Below are positions 40,255 to 50,250 of a stretch of 59,440 nucleotides of DNA, piece by piece; the first letter of the stretch is position 1; each line of letters starts with the position of its first letter. Below the pieces are notes generated by a model. It made no database searches. It was not told the DNA's origin and worked only from the letters and a program-made list of their open reading frames with translations. Made by a program: the position numbers and the translations under genes. The stretch spans positions 3,556,292-3,615,731 of the forward strand of contig NC_090616.1 in NCBI RefSeq assembly GCF_004359215.1, given 5' to 3'. The stretch comes from Bremia lactucae (taxonomy: Eukaryota > Oomycota > Peronosporomycetes > Peronosporales > Peronosporaceae).

Positions 40255-41330
40255 GACGAGTGAAGGTATTCTACTTTCATACTTCACTCCTACTTAGTGG
40301 CTTGCACTTCATTTGCTGCATCATTGGGGACAAAATAATACTTTTATTGTTGCCTAAATTGTTTATCGGGCATATAAATCTAAAATTCCCTTGCGGATCT
40401 CCAATATCAATGACGCTATTATAGGATACTTCTTGTCCTCAAAACTGCATCTCATGCTTTACGCGCAAGTAAAAATATCGTTTGCCTTGCAAAAGGATAT
40501 ATGGAGCTTTGATTTCTCGTGGTGAAGCGTGTGTCGACACAATATTGGTTAAAACGCAACTTTTTAAAATGGCTGTGTCATCACTCCCGGGGCTAACTAT
40601 ATTTTGGTGTTGTCGCATGGTGTTAAGTCATCTGGTCGCTCAATCGTCGCATGAATACCCAATTTTCTCTTCCAGATGATTTCAATTATCGATGAGCGTG
40701 ATGTATATATTTGAAATTTCGTTTCTGCAGCTGGTGGTAAAAACATGGTCTTAATTAATCTGAACTTTTTTCCAGCTCAATGCTTGCGATGCGAAATAAC
40801 GCATGAATGTCGCATCCATTTCCGAACAGTCCAAGAAAGTTGCTGGAAGTTTTTTTTACGGCATCTCGATTAGTTGTCGGCTTGCTTCCGATATTGTGAC
40901 CACAGCAATTGTTGAGCTTGTACAATGGTTCGATATGACATTACTTTATATCTTAATGGCGCAATGAGTCTATTAAATACCTAAGCACGTGATATTGGCT
41001 GCAAAATATTCAATATGTTGTGCTTTGTCTTATTTGTTAAGCAAACGTGTCGTTAATTTTCGTGCAAAAAGAAGCCATCATATTTATATGAATCAGATGC
41101 CGGCTCTATTTGTCGCAACGAAAAAGTCAAGATTTCCACGTGTCCTACGCTAAAAGGCTTTATCTCCGTCCAGGAACGGGAGGATGTCGTCCCGCTCACG
41201 TCTTGTCCATAAAAGTGGATTCGCGCATGCCAGCGCATCACGTTATCCGCTCGTTCTTTTTTTAAGAAACTTCGGTTGGGGGAGGCACAAATTGCTAAAC
41301 AGTGACATTCTTGTATGATAAACAGGACTG
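40255..41330 (-). pseudogene. Decayed protein-coding gene, family not recognised
   Basis: Reading the minus strand from 41330 down, protein-like segments follow one another with a few stops and shifts: RWHARIHFYGQDVSGTTS and FSVGHVEILTFSLRQIEP (about 41250-41100), FNRLIAPLRYKVMSYRTIVQAQQLLW (about 40980-40900), FLGLFGNGCDIHALFRIAS, MFLPPAAETKFQIYTSRSSI, LGIHATIERPDDLTPCDN (about 40650), APYILLQGKRYFYLRVKHEMQF and SVIDIGDPQGNFRFICPINN (about 40400). They look like one old gene of roughly 340 codons. I see no transposon motif and cannot name a family. Confidence 0.38.
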
Positions 41331-41678
41331 TCATGTCTACTCTTTATCTATCATAAGATATTTATTGCCCGATAGCCACTGCAAACTAACAAAGCCTATG
41401 GTCACCGCACAGTCAGGTCCCCCATTCTATTTCAAGCAAGATAAATGGTATTGGATCTTCCACCTGATCGGAGTTTTTCGAAAGTCTCGTTATATTAGCT
41501 CATACTTGCTATTGTTAGCGTCACTATCCCTTACAACTTGCATAAAAAATCTAATCTTTTTCGCATTAGGTCTACTGCGACAAGGCTACCACCACTTCAT
41601 TGGTGGCAATCGATTGCATGACTCGTCTAATTTTAATTTTTGTTTTCAAGAGACCGCTACAGTTTTAATTGGAGCGAG

Positions 41679-41691
41679 TCATTATCATTTT
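41679..41691 (+). promoter_or_regulatory. Possible oomycete initiator (Inr) element
   Basis: TCATTATCATTTT resembles the oomycete core-promoter initiator (GCTCATTYYNCAWTTT) but is one base short between TCATT and CA. It lies 48 nt before the start codon of the secreted-protein gene, a usual leader length in oomycetes. Confidence 0.35.
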
Positions 41692-41738
41692 GCTTCCGTC
41701 TCAGTAAGATCTCTTTCTTTCTTATTTCAACGAGCGAC

Positions 41739-42164
41739 ATGGTGCGTATGCTCCTGATTAGCAGTATTTTTGTGTCTGCGATTTCCCTCGGAGATTCGAG
41801 TGCTTTCCTCGTAGCCGCTAATATAGAGCAGGAAATGCGTGACACAATCCCAGTCGCGCCAGTTGCTAGATACCTGAAAGCTGGAGAACTGCGCAAATCT
41901 GCGAAATCTGAGGAGAGAATGTTTTCCAGCTCCAAACTATTCAAATTCTCCAAAGAAGACGAGAAGTTGTTCCAAGAAGCCGCGAAAGAGATTACTGATA
42001 CAGCTTCAACCGCAAAAGGAGCTACAAGCAAATCAGAGACTGTAAAAAGAGAGATAGACCCAGTTGAAAAAACAATGGCAGCAAAAAGAAGAAAAAGAGC
42101 CGATGCAAGAAAGAGAATAGATCTTGAAAATGGCATGGAAAAGCTCAATACAGATGACAACTAA
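41739..42164 (+). CDS. Secreted RxLR-like effector candidate (RYLK...EER)
   Basis: The intact 141-codon gene has ATG chosen at 41739 because it opens a clear signal peptide (MVRMLLISSIFVSAISLGDSS, residues 1-21, likely cut after SSA or VAA). RYLK at residues 44-47 stands where oomycete effectors carry RxLR, with K in place of the last R, followed by EER at 58-60. This leader directs secretion and host targeting in that class. The rest is helical and Lys/Glu-rich, with a basic cluster KRRKR at 116-120 and RKR at 124-126, a possible nuclear localisation signal. No WY-type fold can be recognised. It is the only intact host-like gene, set in a transposon-poor island, as is typical for effectors. 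Expression and function are unknown. Confidence 0.75.
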   Translation: MVRMLLISSIFVSAISLGDSSAFLVAANIEQEMRDTIPVAPVARYLKAGELRKSAKSEERMFSSSKLFKFSKEDEKLFQEAAKEITDTASTAKGATSKSETVKREIDPVEKTMAAKRRKRADARKRIDLENGMEKLNTDDN

Positions 42165-42603
42165 AAGGATAATACAAACAACAATGATGCTACGTAATTT
42201 AATGTTGATGTATTAATTAAATCTGTAAGCGTCAAATTTTACTTGACATTTAAAAGCTATTGAAGTAGTACACTCCGAATTATTTCTGGTTGTCAATTTC
42301 GTCAATTTGTTAATTGCGCTGGAGCATATGTTAGGTGAATACGGGGTAATTTCTTAAAGGCATTCAGGTCATATTTAAAAAGCCCTGTAAGTACATTGTA
42401 ATGGTGTTTCCGTTTCATAAATATTATTTTCGGTAAGAGGAATAATAAATACGATTTCCTTTAAGAGAAAATCAATAGATTTTTTGGTCTTTTATCAAAT
42501 TCGACTTAACAGTTCCAATATTACCAATTTTGGTAATATTGACGCGATAAGACAGTGATTCTTTTAATTGGTTGATTTTAGTTTGAATCAACCGATCTAC
42601 ACG
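42165..42603. other. Intergenic, A/T-rich, with two strong hairpins
   Basis: No gene is seen. It is the 3' side of the effector gene, with AATAAA near 42446 too far away to be assigned. Two inverted repeats lie just before the GA2 LTR: 42516-42527 with 42530-42541 (12-bp arms, 2-nt loop) and 42570-42577 with 42586-42593 (8-bp arms). Confidence 0.6.
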
Positions 42604-43041
42604 TGTAACGGGGTGTATCGTTACAAGAAAATTAACACTTTAAGGTTGTTAATTGTATATTATCTAAAAGGTAGAGAATATTTGGAGAATATATCTTTAC
42701 GTGGTAATTTCCTAAAAGCTTATCTATTGGTAGATATACACCATTATATCTACTTTCTCCGCGGTCCAGTCAGCGCTGGACGCACGCAAAAGAAAAAGAC
42801 AGATAAGACTTCATTACATGTTTTGTATTAGTTTAAAATTAATTTAGTACTTAATAGACAGAAGCAGAAGAACTTAATTATATTAAATACGGTTTTATCA
42901 ACCTCTTTTAAGCAAGTGCTATAAAGAGAGTCTTCCTTTGCACGTACTAGGTGCGTGAACTGACGTGAGGCACCACTCGCACCGAGGCAGTGCGAAGTGG
43001 ACTTTTATTGAAACAGTACAAGTCAGTAGTGCTCCGTTACA
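42604..43041 (+). repeat. Gypsy GA2 5' LTR and primer-binding site
   Basis: 438 bp, TGTAACGGGG...CCGTTACA; the terminal sequences are inverted repeats of each other. The first 22 bp are themselves a hairpin (TGTAACG with CGTTACA). TGGTAGCACTTTGTAG follows after CC at 43044-43059. Confidence 0.88.
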
Positions 43042-43065
43042 CCTGGTAGCACTTTGTAGTTCGTC

Positions 43066-44135
43066 CGTTTCGCGTGATAGCTACTCCTTTCTAAGTGACA
43101 TAGAAAGGAGTGCGGTCAAACGAATGAGTTCGACCGTAGGGAACGATGCCATCTTGGCCATGCTGTCCGATTTTGACAAAGATGCCCTCTATTTATCATC
43201 GCCAAGTTCATACACATGAACATGACGAGGCGAAGGAGAAGGTAGCCTTGCTTAATCCGCAAGGCTCTCAACAGGCAGAATTGTTGAGGTTACAACAAGT
43301 ACAGAACCCTGTACCTGGGATGACGCACACGCGTCGTCCGGAAACCTGAAAGATTGACATCTCTAAGTATAGGGGAGTCGAAGAAGACTCTCTCTTGAGA
43401 TGGTTTGTCGAGTTGGACGATGCATTAAGGGCACGTCACATCGTCGACGAGCAAATGCAAGTCGCATTCGCTCAATCAGATTAGGCAGGTCGCTCCAAAA
43501 CTTGGGCATTGAGCCTTACGTTGCGCGACCCATACGTCTTTGGGTCGCTATAGGCTTTTAAAGCCCGGCTCAAACAGACGTTTGAACCGCCAAGGGCTGA
43601 GTTCAGAGCTCGTTCAGAGCTTCTGAAACTTAAGCAAGGCAAGCGTGATGTTCACGCATATTTTCAGCACATACGACTCTTAGCGAGTTGTATAACAAAT
43701 AACATAGTCCAAGAACACACGTTGATTACGGTGTTCATGCAAGGTCTTACGGATGGTCCCGTAAAGACCCACCTGTTCCGCTTGGGACTGGATACGCTTC
43801 AAGAAGCAACATCCGTTGCGGAATAGAAGGATTTTAAGCTTGAGACAGGCTTAAGCTAGTTCGTCATCGTATCGTCCTCCATGACGACACGATTTAGGAA
43901 GTCCAGAGCACATGGACCTCTCTTACATCGAAAGCGAGAGACCTCGCTTTTCAAACAACAAGCGATTGCAGAAAAATGCAATCGCTGTCAAAAGTTAGGA
44001 CACTATGCTAATAATCGTAGTGCTTCACGCCCAGTACCGAGAGGTACTGACCATAAATATGGACCTAATGCAAAAAGGGCAACGGTCACGGGTCCGACGT
44101 TGTTGCGAAATCACAGCAGCGAGGCGGACCTTAAA
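43066..44135 (+). pseudogene. Gypsy GA2 gag
   Basis: The start codon region of GA1 (21187) is deleted here; gag resumes as SFLSDIERSAVKRMSSTVG. Later pieces give NEHDEAKEKVAL-like helical sequence, LRWFVELDDALRARHIVDEQMQVAFAQ (where GA1 has a stop), and a degraded zinc knuckle (KCNRCQKLGHYANN, last Cys lost). Frames change near 43200, 43350 and 43480. Short stems match those of GA1. Confidence 0.82.
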
Positions 44136-44139
44136 AAAA

Positions 44140-44893
44140 CGGTCGGGCTCAATAGGGGCGCAACGCCCTACTGATCCAGCAACATCAAGAGAATTTGCAA
44201 ATCTCTTGACTAAAGTTGCTCCAGACACATAATCATTATGTGTCTCTGCACCTGGCGATGAGGTATCCCTCATCACCTTAAAAGTCAAAAGTGACAAATG
44301 ATATGTCACTTGGAGCCCTATTGGACTGTGGAGCGTCGAATAACTTCATTCGTCGCCAGTCGCTAGAGGGTCGTGGGCTCAAATATGTTGAGCGCGACAT
44401 CCCTCTAACGAGGATGACGGTGCGTCTAGCGACAGGCGCATTGATAAAAGTAATGAAACGCGTAGTGAAATGTCACTACACGTATAAAGATTTACAGTAC
44501 GATGATAATCACATCGTACTGGATTTGGATAACAAATTTAATGTCATCTTAGGTTTACCTTGGCTCAAAAAATATGAGCCAAGAATCAGCTGGCAGCATC
44601 GGTCCGTAAAAATGCCTGTCACTTGTTCATCAGATGGTCATCTATTGGACGCTTTGGAGCGTCCAAAAGCGTTTGGATGTACTATGAGTGAGTGCGATAG
44701 CCTCACTTGTGGTACGGTCGTTAGTACAACTGCACAAGATCACAGTGTGATTACTAAGCACACTGTGGAGTCAACTGCCGGCGGCTGTGCGAATGCACAG
44801 GCAGCGCCGAAGGTCCACCACTCGAATAAGTCGAGTGGATTGAGACATGAATGTACGCCTAGCGGACATTCAAGGAAGATACCGGTTGTATAA
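44140..44893 (+). pseudogene. Gypsy GA2 aspartic protease
   Basis: The frame 44291-44893 reads LLDCGASNNFIRRQSLEGRG, RMTVRLATGALIKVMKRVVK, FNVILGLPWLKKYEPRISWQHR and ERPKAFGCTMSECDSLTCG. The Cys-for-Ser change in the active site is shared with GA1. The residues K and F in RPKAFG replace Q and C of GA1 and keep the 6-bp stem 44662-44677 paired. Confidence 0.87.
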
Positions 44894-46339
44894 AATGAAC
44901 AACACGATGATCTTAGGTCGAGAAGAGAGTCGACCGTAGAGGACCCGACTGTGACAGCGCAATCACCGTCGGAAGACATTGAGGGAATAAGTCCCCACTT
45001 GAGGAGAAATATCCTCAAATAGTTCATGCTGAAGTGACTAGACTTCAGCATCCCGAGGGATTGATCCCTCGGCAGCCTGTGGATATATCTCAGGAATAAA
45101 TCGAGACAATGAATGTCTTGGTTAATGACAGAGTAGCGCTAATACTCTTGATCTGTATGTGCCTACGGAGTTAACTTCAAAGATAACTCAATTACCAACC
45201 CTAGAACCCAAGCGGTTCTTGAGAGATTTGCATAGTAGTAGAATCAAGCAGATCTGCATACTCGTCACAGAGGACGAATACGTAATCGATATACGGTCAG
45301 CGGTATTTTCGCAGAGAACGAACAGGTTCTCAGCAGCTCATCGATGAACGAAAGTGTTCTCGATGTGAAGACTCGGATTGAGACATATACTGCTCAATCC
45401 TGGGAGTCACTTAATACAAATCCTTCTTACAAGAATTTGATTGAATTCAGGGATGTATTCCCTGAAACAATTCCATGCGAGTTGCCTAAGGATAAAGGCA
45501 CTCGACATGAGATCGAGCTCAAACCGGGCTCGAAGTACTGTGTCATGAACCAGTGGCCACTCTCGCGAACAAGTACTTGCGATCGATATATTCTTTATCG
45601 ATCGTTTAAAAGCGTGTCATGTAAGGGAGTCAATTTTCCCACATAGCTCTCCGACCTTCTGTGCGAAAAGCCACAGAAAGGTGGCGAATAGTGCACGCAT
45701 TCAATAAACTGAATGCTGCAACGGTACCGACTAAAACGCCGATACCTAGAAAGACGTAATCATAGATGGTGTGCCTAAGAGTACCATATTTTCGACTATA
45801 GATCTGATGGATGGATTTTATCAGATCCTTATGCGTTAACGGGACATTTCGAACACAGCAGTGAGCACTCCCAGCGGGATGCTTTGGGAATGGCTAGTAA
45901 TGCCACAGGGGCTTAGTAACGCCCCTGCAACATTCAACAGATGCGTGACGAATCTGATAAGACCGGTGCGACAATACACATCGAGTTATTTTGACGATGT
46001 ATTCGTCCATAGCCGGCCTATGGACGAAAAGACGGACTGGAAGTTAAAAAAAACTCACGTTCATCAGGATCTTACACTTTTGCGAAATAATAAGTTGTAC
46101 GCAAATCTCAAGAACGCTGCACACGAAATACCACTTCTTGGGTGCATCGTCGATAAACACGGCGTGCACTCTGATCCCAAAAGATCAAGGCAATTACTGA
46201 CTGGCCAGTTTTAGTCGATGTCAAGGGATTTAGAAAGTTTCTTGGGCTAGCAGCATACTTGCACGAGTACTCACGCAATTCTGCCGAGATGACAGTTGAT
46301 CTCTCTCGTCTCTTGAAAAAAGACGAGAAATGACTATGG
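44894..46339 (+). pseudogene. Gypsy GA2 reverse transcriptase
   Basis: The linker up to 45343 is the same as in GA1. RT starts at 45344 (FRDVFPETIPCELPKDKGTRHEIE). It is frameshifted after SKYCVMNQWPL near 45560, continues in pieces (IDLMDGFYQILM), and is intact from 45861 with STPSGMLWEWLVMPQGLSNAPATFNRCVTNLI, the active site SSYFDDVFVHSRPMDE and LYANLKNAAHEIPLLGCIV. The inverted hairpin loop at 45580-45604 lies in the fingers domain. Confidence 0.88.
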
Positions 46340-46760
46340 AACGCTGATTGTCAGTGTTCCTTGAAGGTCTCAAGCAATGCTTGATGCAATCGCCCATCTT
46401 GGCGATTGCAGATCAAGACAGACCATTCCATGTGGTCTGCGACGCCAGCGATTTCGCAATCGGCTGTGCGTTAATGCAATACGATACAGACGGCGCGGAG
46501 CGCGTCGTCTGTTTCCAATCGCGTCAGCTGCAACCAGCTGAGCGCAATGACCCAGTACATGACAAGGAACTCCTTGCCATGAAATATGCACTGGCTAAAT
46601 TTAGAGTCTATCTCCTCGGATATAGACCGTTCATCGTATATACGGACCATGCGTCATTACGCACAGCCTAAACAGCCCAATCCTCTCGCAACTAATGGCG
46701 AGGTGGCTATCCTTCTTCGCGGAGAATAATTTCTCCATGGAATATAAACCAGAGCGACTT
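46340..46760 (+). pseudogene. Gypsy GA2 RNase H
   Basis: The frame 46348-46671 reads FLEGLKQCLMQSPILAIADQDRPFHVVCDASDFAIGCALMQYD, CFQSRQLQPAERNDPVHDKELLAMKYALAKFR and IVYTDHASLRTA, a nearly complete RNase H that ends at a TAA where GA-type elements normally run on. It preserves the part deleted from GA1 at 28877. Confidence 0.9.
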
Positions 46761-47532
46761 TATGTCGTCTTTGATGCTTTATCATGCCGACATCATTTCG
46801 AGTCAGCTGCGCACTCCAAACAGTGAAAATAATTCCACTGTTGCAACACTCATTTCATGTGTTCCGTCATCAACATTGTTTGATGACACTAAGAAAGCCT
46901 ACGCAAAAGATAAGGATCTTCTGCAGTTGATGAATCATCTGATGAATCCATCGATCGTCATCCGATCGATACACAACACGCAACGGCTTATTGTATTACA
47001 CAGCCGTTTCCGGCGAAACTCCACGTGTCGTCGTCCCAACTCACAATGATTTGCGTATCATGTATAAGTGTCACGATGCACCTACAAGTGGGCATCATGG
47101 ACGTGAGAAAACTTATCTCACAGTAATCGCGACTTTTACTGGCCCCGCCAGTATCAGTTCGTGCGCAAGTACATTCGCGCTTGCGAGGTATGTCAACGGG
47201 TGAAGCCTAGCCCGGCATCCCGTACACCCCCAACCTTTCGCTACAGCCATTGGTGGAATTCCACGGTGGTCAACGTTTTCTTATGGGACGTTTTCAAAAC
47301 CACCGTGATGTGAAGGGGCAGCGAACAAGTCATTTTATTCGCTGGCGCGGTTATATACCTTCACATGACAGCTAGGAGCCTCGTTCCCAGCTGGTTGATG
47401 GCCTTGTCCGTCAGTGTGACGAGACCCATCCGATGAATCAGAAGGTCTATCGGAAAACACGCGCCCCTGGCGCATGTAAATCGATTGCAAAACGTCAATC
47501 GAATCGCGCATCTCGATAGAGATGCGAGCCCT
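46761..47532 (+). pseudogene. Gypsy GA2 integrase remnant and chromodomain
   Basis: The zinc-binding N-part is present (HDAPTSGHHGREK, YVNG..KPSPASRT near 47200). The catalytic core and GPY/F module are deleted at 47233-47245. The chromodomain follows: HGGQRFLMGRF, HRDVKGQRTSHFIRWRGYIPSHDS, EPRSQLVDGLVRQCDETHPMNQKVYRKTRAPGACKS, to the TAG shared with GA1. The element cannot integrate on its own. Confidence 0.85.
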
Positions 47533-48086
47533 TCCCCAGGGCAAAGAAAGGGAATAGATATCCCCTTTTACTTGCTTCGTGTTGTCACCACAACACGAAC
47601 AGGGATCACCCCACGTAATGCATAGAAGCCCTACCTCACTTGACAACCGATGCAGTTTTTACCTTGCACCGGTTGAAATTCGTTTCTCAAACTTAACGCG
47701 AACCGCGTAAAGTCTTTGAAGCCAGGCTTCGCGTCCAATGTCTTTGACATTGCGAATGAACAAACTCCAGGCTTGCATCAGCGAGACTCTATCTCGCTTG
47801 TTGTTGTTGCCACTATACCATCGATGCTTAAAAAAAAGCATCGAGACGAAAATCTTCCTCAGCGCGAAAGTTCTTCGCGCTGGGATCAAGGCCATGTAGC
47901 TTTGTCGCAATCAATAAAGATTATTTATTGTGAGGAGTAGTCTCTCCAGACAAGCTATTGATTAGCTGTTCGGGCAAAAGCCACGGCTTCTGCTCAGGGG
48001 CAAGACAAGACATTTTAGTGTCAACGATCTTCTGAGTGGTACACGGTATCACAAGAACTTTTATAACGATGGCTTACGTCATCGTC
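47533..48086 (+). other. Gypsy GA2 3' region with embedded GB fragment
   Basis: No reliable gene. Strong stems include 47576-47585 with 47590-47599 (10 bp), 47821-47829 with 47836-47844 (9 bp) and 47860-47868 with 47874-47882 (9 bp). About 47918-48020 matches the protease-linker region of GB2 (35515-35620), so a piece of another Gypsy lies inside. Confidence 0.6.
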
Positions 48087-48087
48087 A

Positions 48088-48540
48088 TCACCACGCACAG
48101 AAATATGTGCGGGTGACGGCACGGGAGACGGTGCTGCGCGATAAGGAATCATCCTCATCGTCGGAACCGAACATGCTGTAGCGAATGCTACCAGCACGTC
48201 TACTCGAATGAGCCCCCTCATTAGAAGGCTCATAGTCAGCCGCCTGGTGATGATCGGGCGACTGTTCTGTTCTCTCCGAGTCGGTCATTTCGTGTGACTC
48301 GCATTCGTAGTCGACCTCCAAAGAGGAATCGCATTCACGTGGTGTATCACCACGTGCACCCGCAACATTTAGAGTTGCGGGAGAAGATGACACCACGGCA
48401 GACGTTCCGTCTGCCGCAAGAGGCAATAATGCGTTGCCCGCGGCTGCATGAACCGCAGCCGATGTCGCCGCACTTTTCGGATACCGCATGGACTTGTTAA
48501 CCATGCGATAGAATTCAAGATGAGGGTTCTGACCAATCAT
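48088..48540 (-). CDS. Antisense ORF between GA2 pol and 3' LTR
   Basis: This intact frame of 150 codons runs opposite to pol, starting 80 bp from the 3' LTR. The protein begins MIGQNPHLEFYRMVNKSMRY, then Ala-rich, then acidic and Ser-rich (ECDSSLEVDYECESHEMTDSE, MFGSDDEDDSLSRS). Location and orientation parallel the GC ORFs at 38187-39151, but I see no clear residue similarity. The DNA here is dense in palindromes, for example 48336-48344 with 48348-48356 and 48396-48404 with 48408-48416. Function unknown. Confidence 0.38.
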   Translation of the reverse strand: MIGQNPHLEFYRMVNKSMRYPKSAATSAAVHAAAGNALLPLAADGTSAVVSSSPATLNVAGARGDTPRECDSSLEVDYECESHEMTDSERTEQSPDHHQAADYEPSNEGAHSSRRAGSIRYSMFGSDDEDDSLSRSTVSRAVTRTYFCAW

Positions 48541-48620
48541 AATCGTTTTTAATTAAGTGGTCTTAGAATGACCATCTATTTAATGACAGTCAGAGTGATT
48601 GTCGTTAAAGGGAGGAGTGA

Positions 48621-49035
48621 TGTAACGGGGTGTATCGTTATATGAAACTAACACTTAAAAGTTGTTAAGTAATATAGTATCTTAAGAGCAGATAATATTT
48701 GGATAATATTAGTTAACATGGTAACATTTTAAAAACTTTTTTAACTGGTGGATATAGACCAGTCAGCGCTGGGCGCGCGCAAAGAGAAATACAGATAAGA
48801 AATTATTACATGTTTTGTATTAGTTTATAATTAAGTTAATATTAAGTAGAGAGAACAGAAGAACTTAATTATATTAATACAGTTTTTAATTAACCTTCTT
48901 TAAAGCAAGTGTTTTAAAGAGAGTCTTCCTCTGCACGTACTAGTGTACGTGAAGTGACGTGAGGCACCACTCGCACTGAGGCAGTGCAAAGTGGACTTGT
49001 ACAGAAGCAGTACAAGTCAGTAGTGCCCCGTTACA
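48621..49035 (+). repeat. Gypsy GA2 3' LTR, preceded by polypurine tract
   Basis: 415 bp, TGTAACGGGG...CCCCGTTACA, with the polypurine tract AAAGGGAGGAGTGA at 48607-48620. It is about 23 bp shorter than the 5' LTR: the stretch around the TATCTACTTTCTCCGCGG block is partly missing near 48755. Confidence 0.88.
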
Positions 49036-49071
49036 AAGGAACATAGCTCTCTGCGACTTCTAAGCCATTTC

Positions 49072-49393
49072 TGTAATGGGACACACATCGGTTGGAAACC
49101 GTTGTTGTGGTACAGTTACTTTATGGGTAAAATTCCCTTTTATTATATTCTAAGATAGTTAATTACTTAAACCCCATTTATTATGGGTAACAAATGTGGT
49201 CGCCGCCAGATATAAATATGGCGGCCGAAATCTATTTTTAAATTAGCTAGAGTAAGGTTTTAGATTAAACAAATAAATATAGTGCAGTTTTTCTTTTGAT
49301 CTTAAAGCGTTAAGTGCCTTCCTAAGACTTGCGCATTGATCTGCAAGAGATAGAAGCTTTTCTAAGGTATATCCTTTTGGGCACTTGTTGCCG
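49072..49393 (+). repeat. Gypsy GB3 5' LTR and primer-binding site
   Basis: 322 bp, TGTAATGGGA...TTGCCG, 36 bp after the GA2 LTR. TGGTTCTTCGAACCC at 49396-49410 is the primer-site equivalent. Leader to 49611 without a gene. Confidence 0.82.
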
Positions 49394-49611
49394 CTTGGTT
49401 CTTCGAACCCTTCAATCCCTTAAACTAGGATTGGTCTAGCTTAATAGCTTGTACGACTCCCTGAGTTGTTAAACCTATAAGGTTAATAGAACTAAGCGAC
49501 ACTAAGTCGAAGGTCGTCCTCTGACTTTAGGAGCGAGGTAGCTCCGCTACACTTGAAAGCACTAGTAGTCAATCTACGCCTGAGTCGTTGCAAGACTAAA
49601 CCCACACGAAA

Positions 49612-50250
49612 ATGAAAGAGGTTCCAGAGCTGTCAGAAGCGCAACGCCCCCCTTATGACAAGCTCAAAACTTTATTATGGCTTAAACACGTGGAATTCAT
49701 TTTCTCCCAGGGACCAGAGGTCCTGCATGCAAGGCTTGAAGCCTTCATGTAAAACGAAGCCTCCCTGATCGGTCAGGTACATGACCATTTAGCGGCACCT
49801 ATGCCAACCTGGTACATCTCTGTACTTGACTCAGAGCCGAGGGCTCGCCCTCTAACTGTAAATGTGAAAACATTTGAGGGAAAAGAGGGAGAAAATCTCC
49901 TTTTTTGGATTAAGCAGATGAAAATGTCCATTGATTTCGCCTTGTTCTTAACAAAACGGCATACGGCCATTTCCAAACTTGGAGGTAGAGCCATGAAGTG
50001 GGCACTATCGTGCAGCACGTCCATAAACGACGCTTTTCCCTCATGGGATTCGCTGAAACAGCAAGGACCAGCATGTTTGCACTGCCTGACCAGGCTTTTC
50101 GCATGCGAGCACGGCTCCTAGCGACTCGACAGGGTAAACAAACCCTAGGGAACTTTGTCCAGGAGTTGAGAACTCTCATTGCATCTATGCATCAAGACCA
50201 GGTGCAAGAAGCAATTGTGGTGACCATCTTTATGGGGGTCTCAATGAGGG
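49612..50250 (+). pseudogene. Gypsy GB3 gag fragment
   Basis: ATG at 49612: [18 protein letters not shown] and [13 protein letters not shown], with a TAA at 49749. It continues as [28 protein letters not shown] and ISKLGGRAMKWALSCSTSINDAFPSWDSLKQQ, then shifts frame near 50060 to DQAFRMRARLLATRQGKQTLGNFVQELRTLIASMHQDQVQEAIVV. It breaks off near 50250. Confidence 0.88.

Larger units (their letters stand above)
42604..49035 (+). mobile_element. Gypsy GA2 with both LTRs, internally deleted
   Basis: This 6.4-kb element runs from the 5' LTR (42604-43041) to the 3' LTR (48621-49035) with primer-binding site, gag, protease, RT, RNase H, part of integrase, chromodomain, antisense ORF and polypurine tract in order. 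Relative to GA1 about 1.4 kb of integrase core is missing at 47233-47245. The 5-bp flanks (ACACG left, AAGGA right) do not match, so no target duplication is preserved. A Gypsy GB protease-linker piece is embedded near 47918-48020. Confidence 0.88.

Noticed and set aside
41302..41757. Plus-strand ORF of 151 codons with hydrophobic stretches before the effector
   Set aside because: It overlaps the effector start in another frame, has no recognisable domain, and covers the likely promoter; coincidental open frame.
41657..42160. Minus-strand ORF of 167 codons opposite the effector
   Set aside because: Its hydrophobic, Ser/Leu-rich composition is what the reverse complement of a Lys/Glu-rich gene gives; no motif.
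42480..42603. The hairpins before GA2 as a MITE with terminal inverted repeats
   Set aside because: I find no target duplication and no second copy in the window; left as hairpins only.
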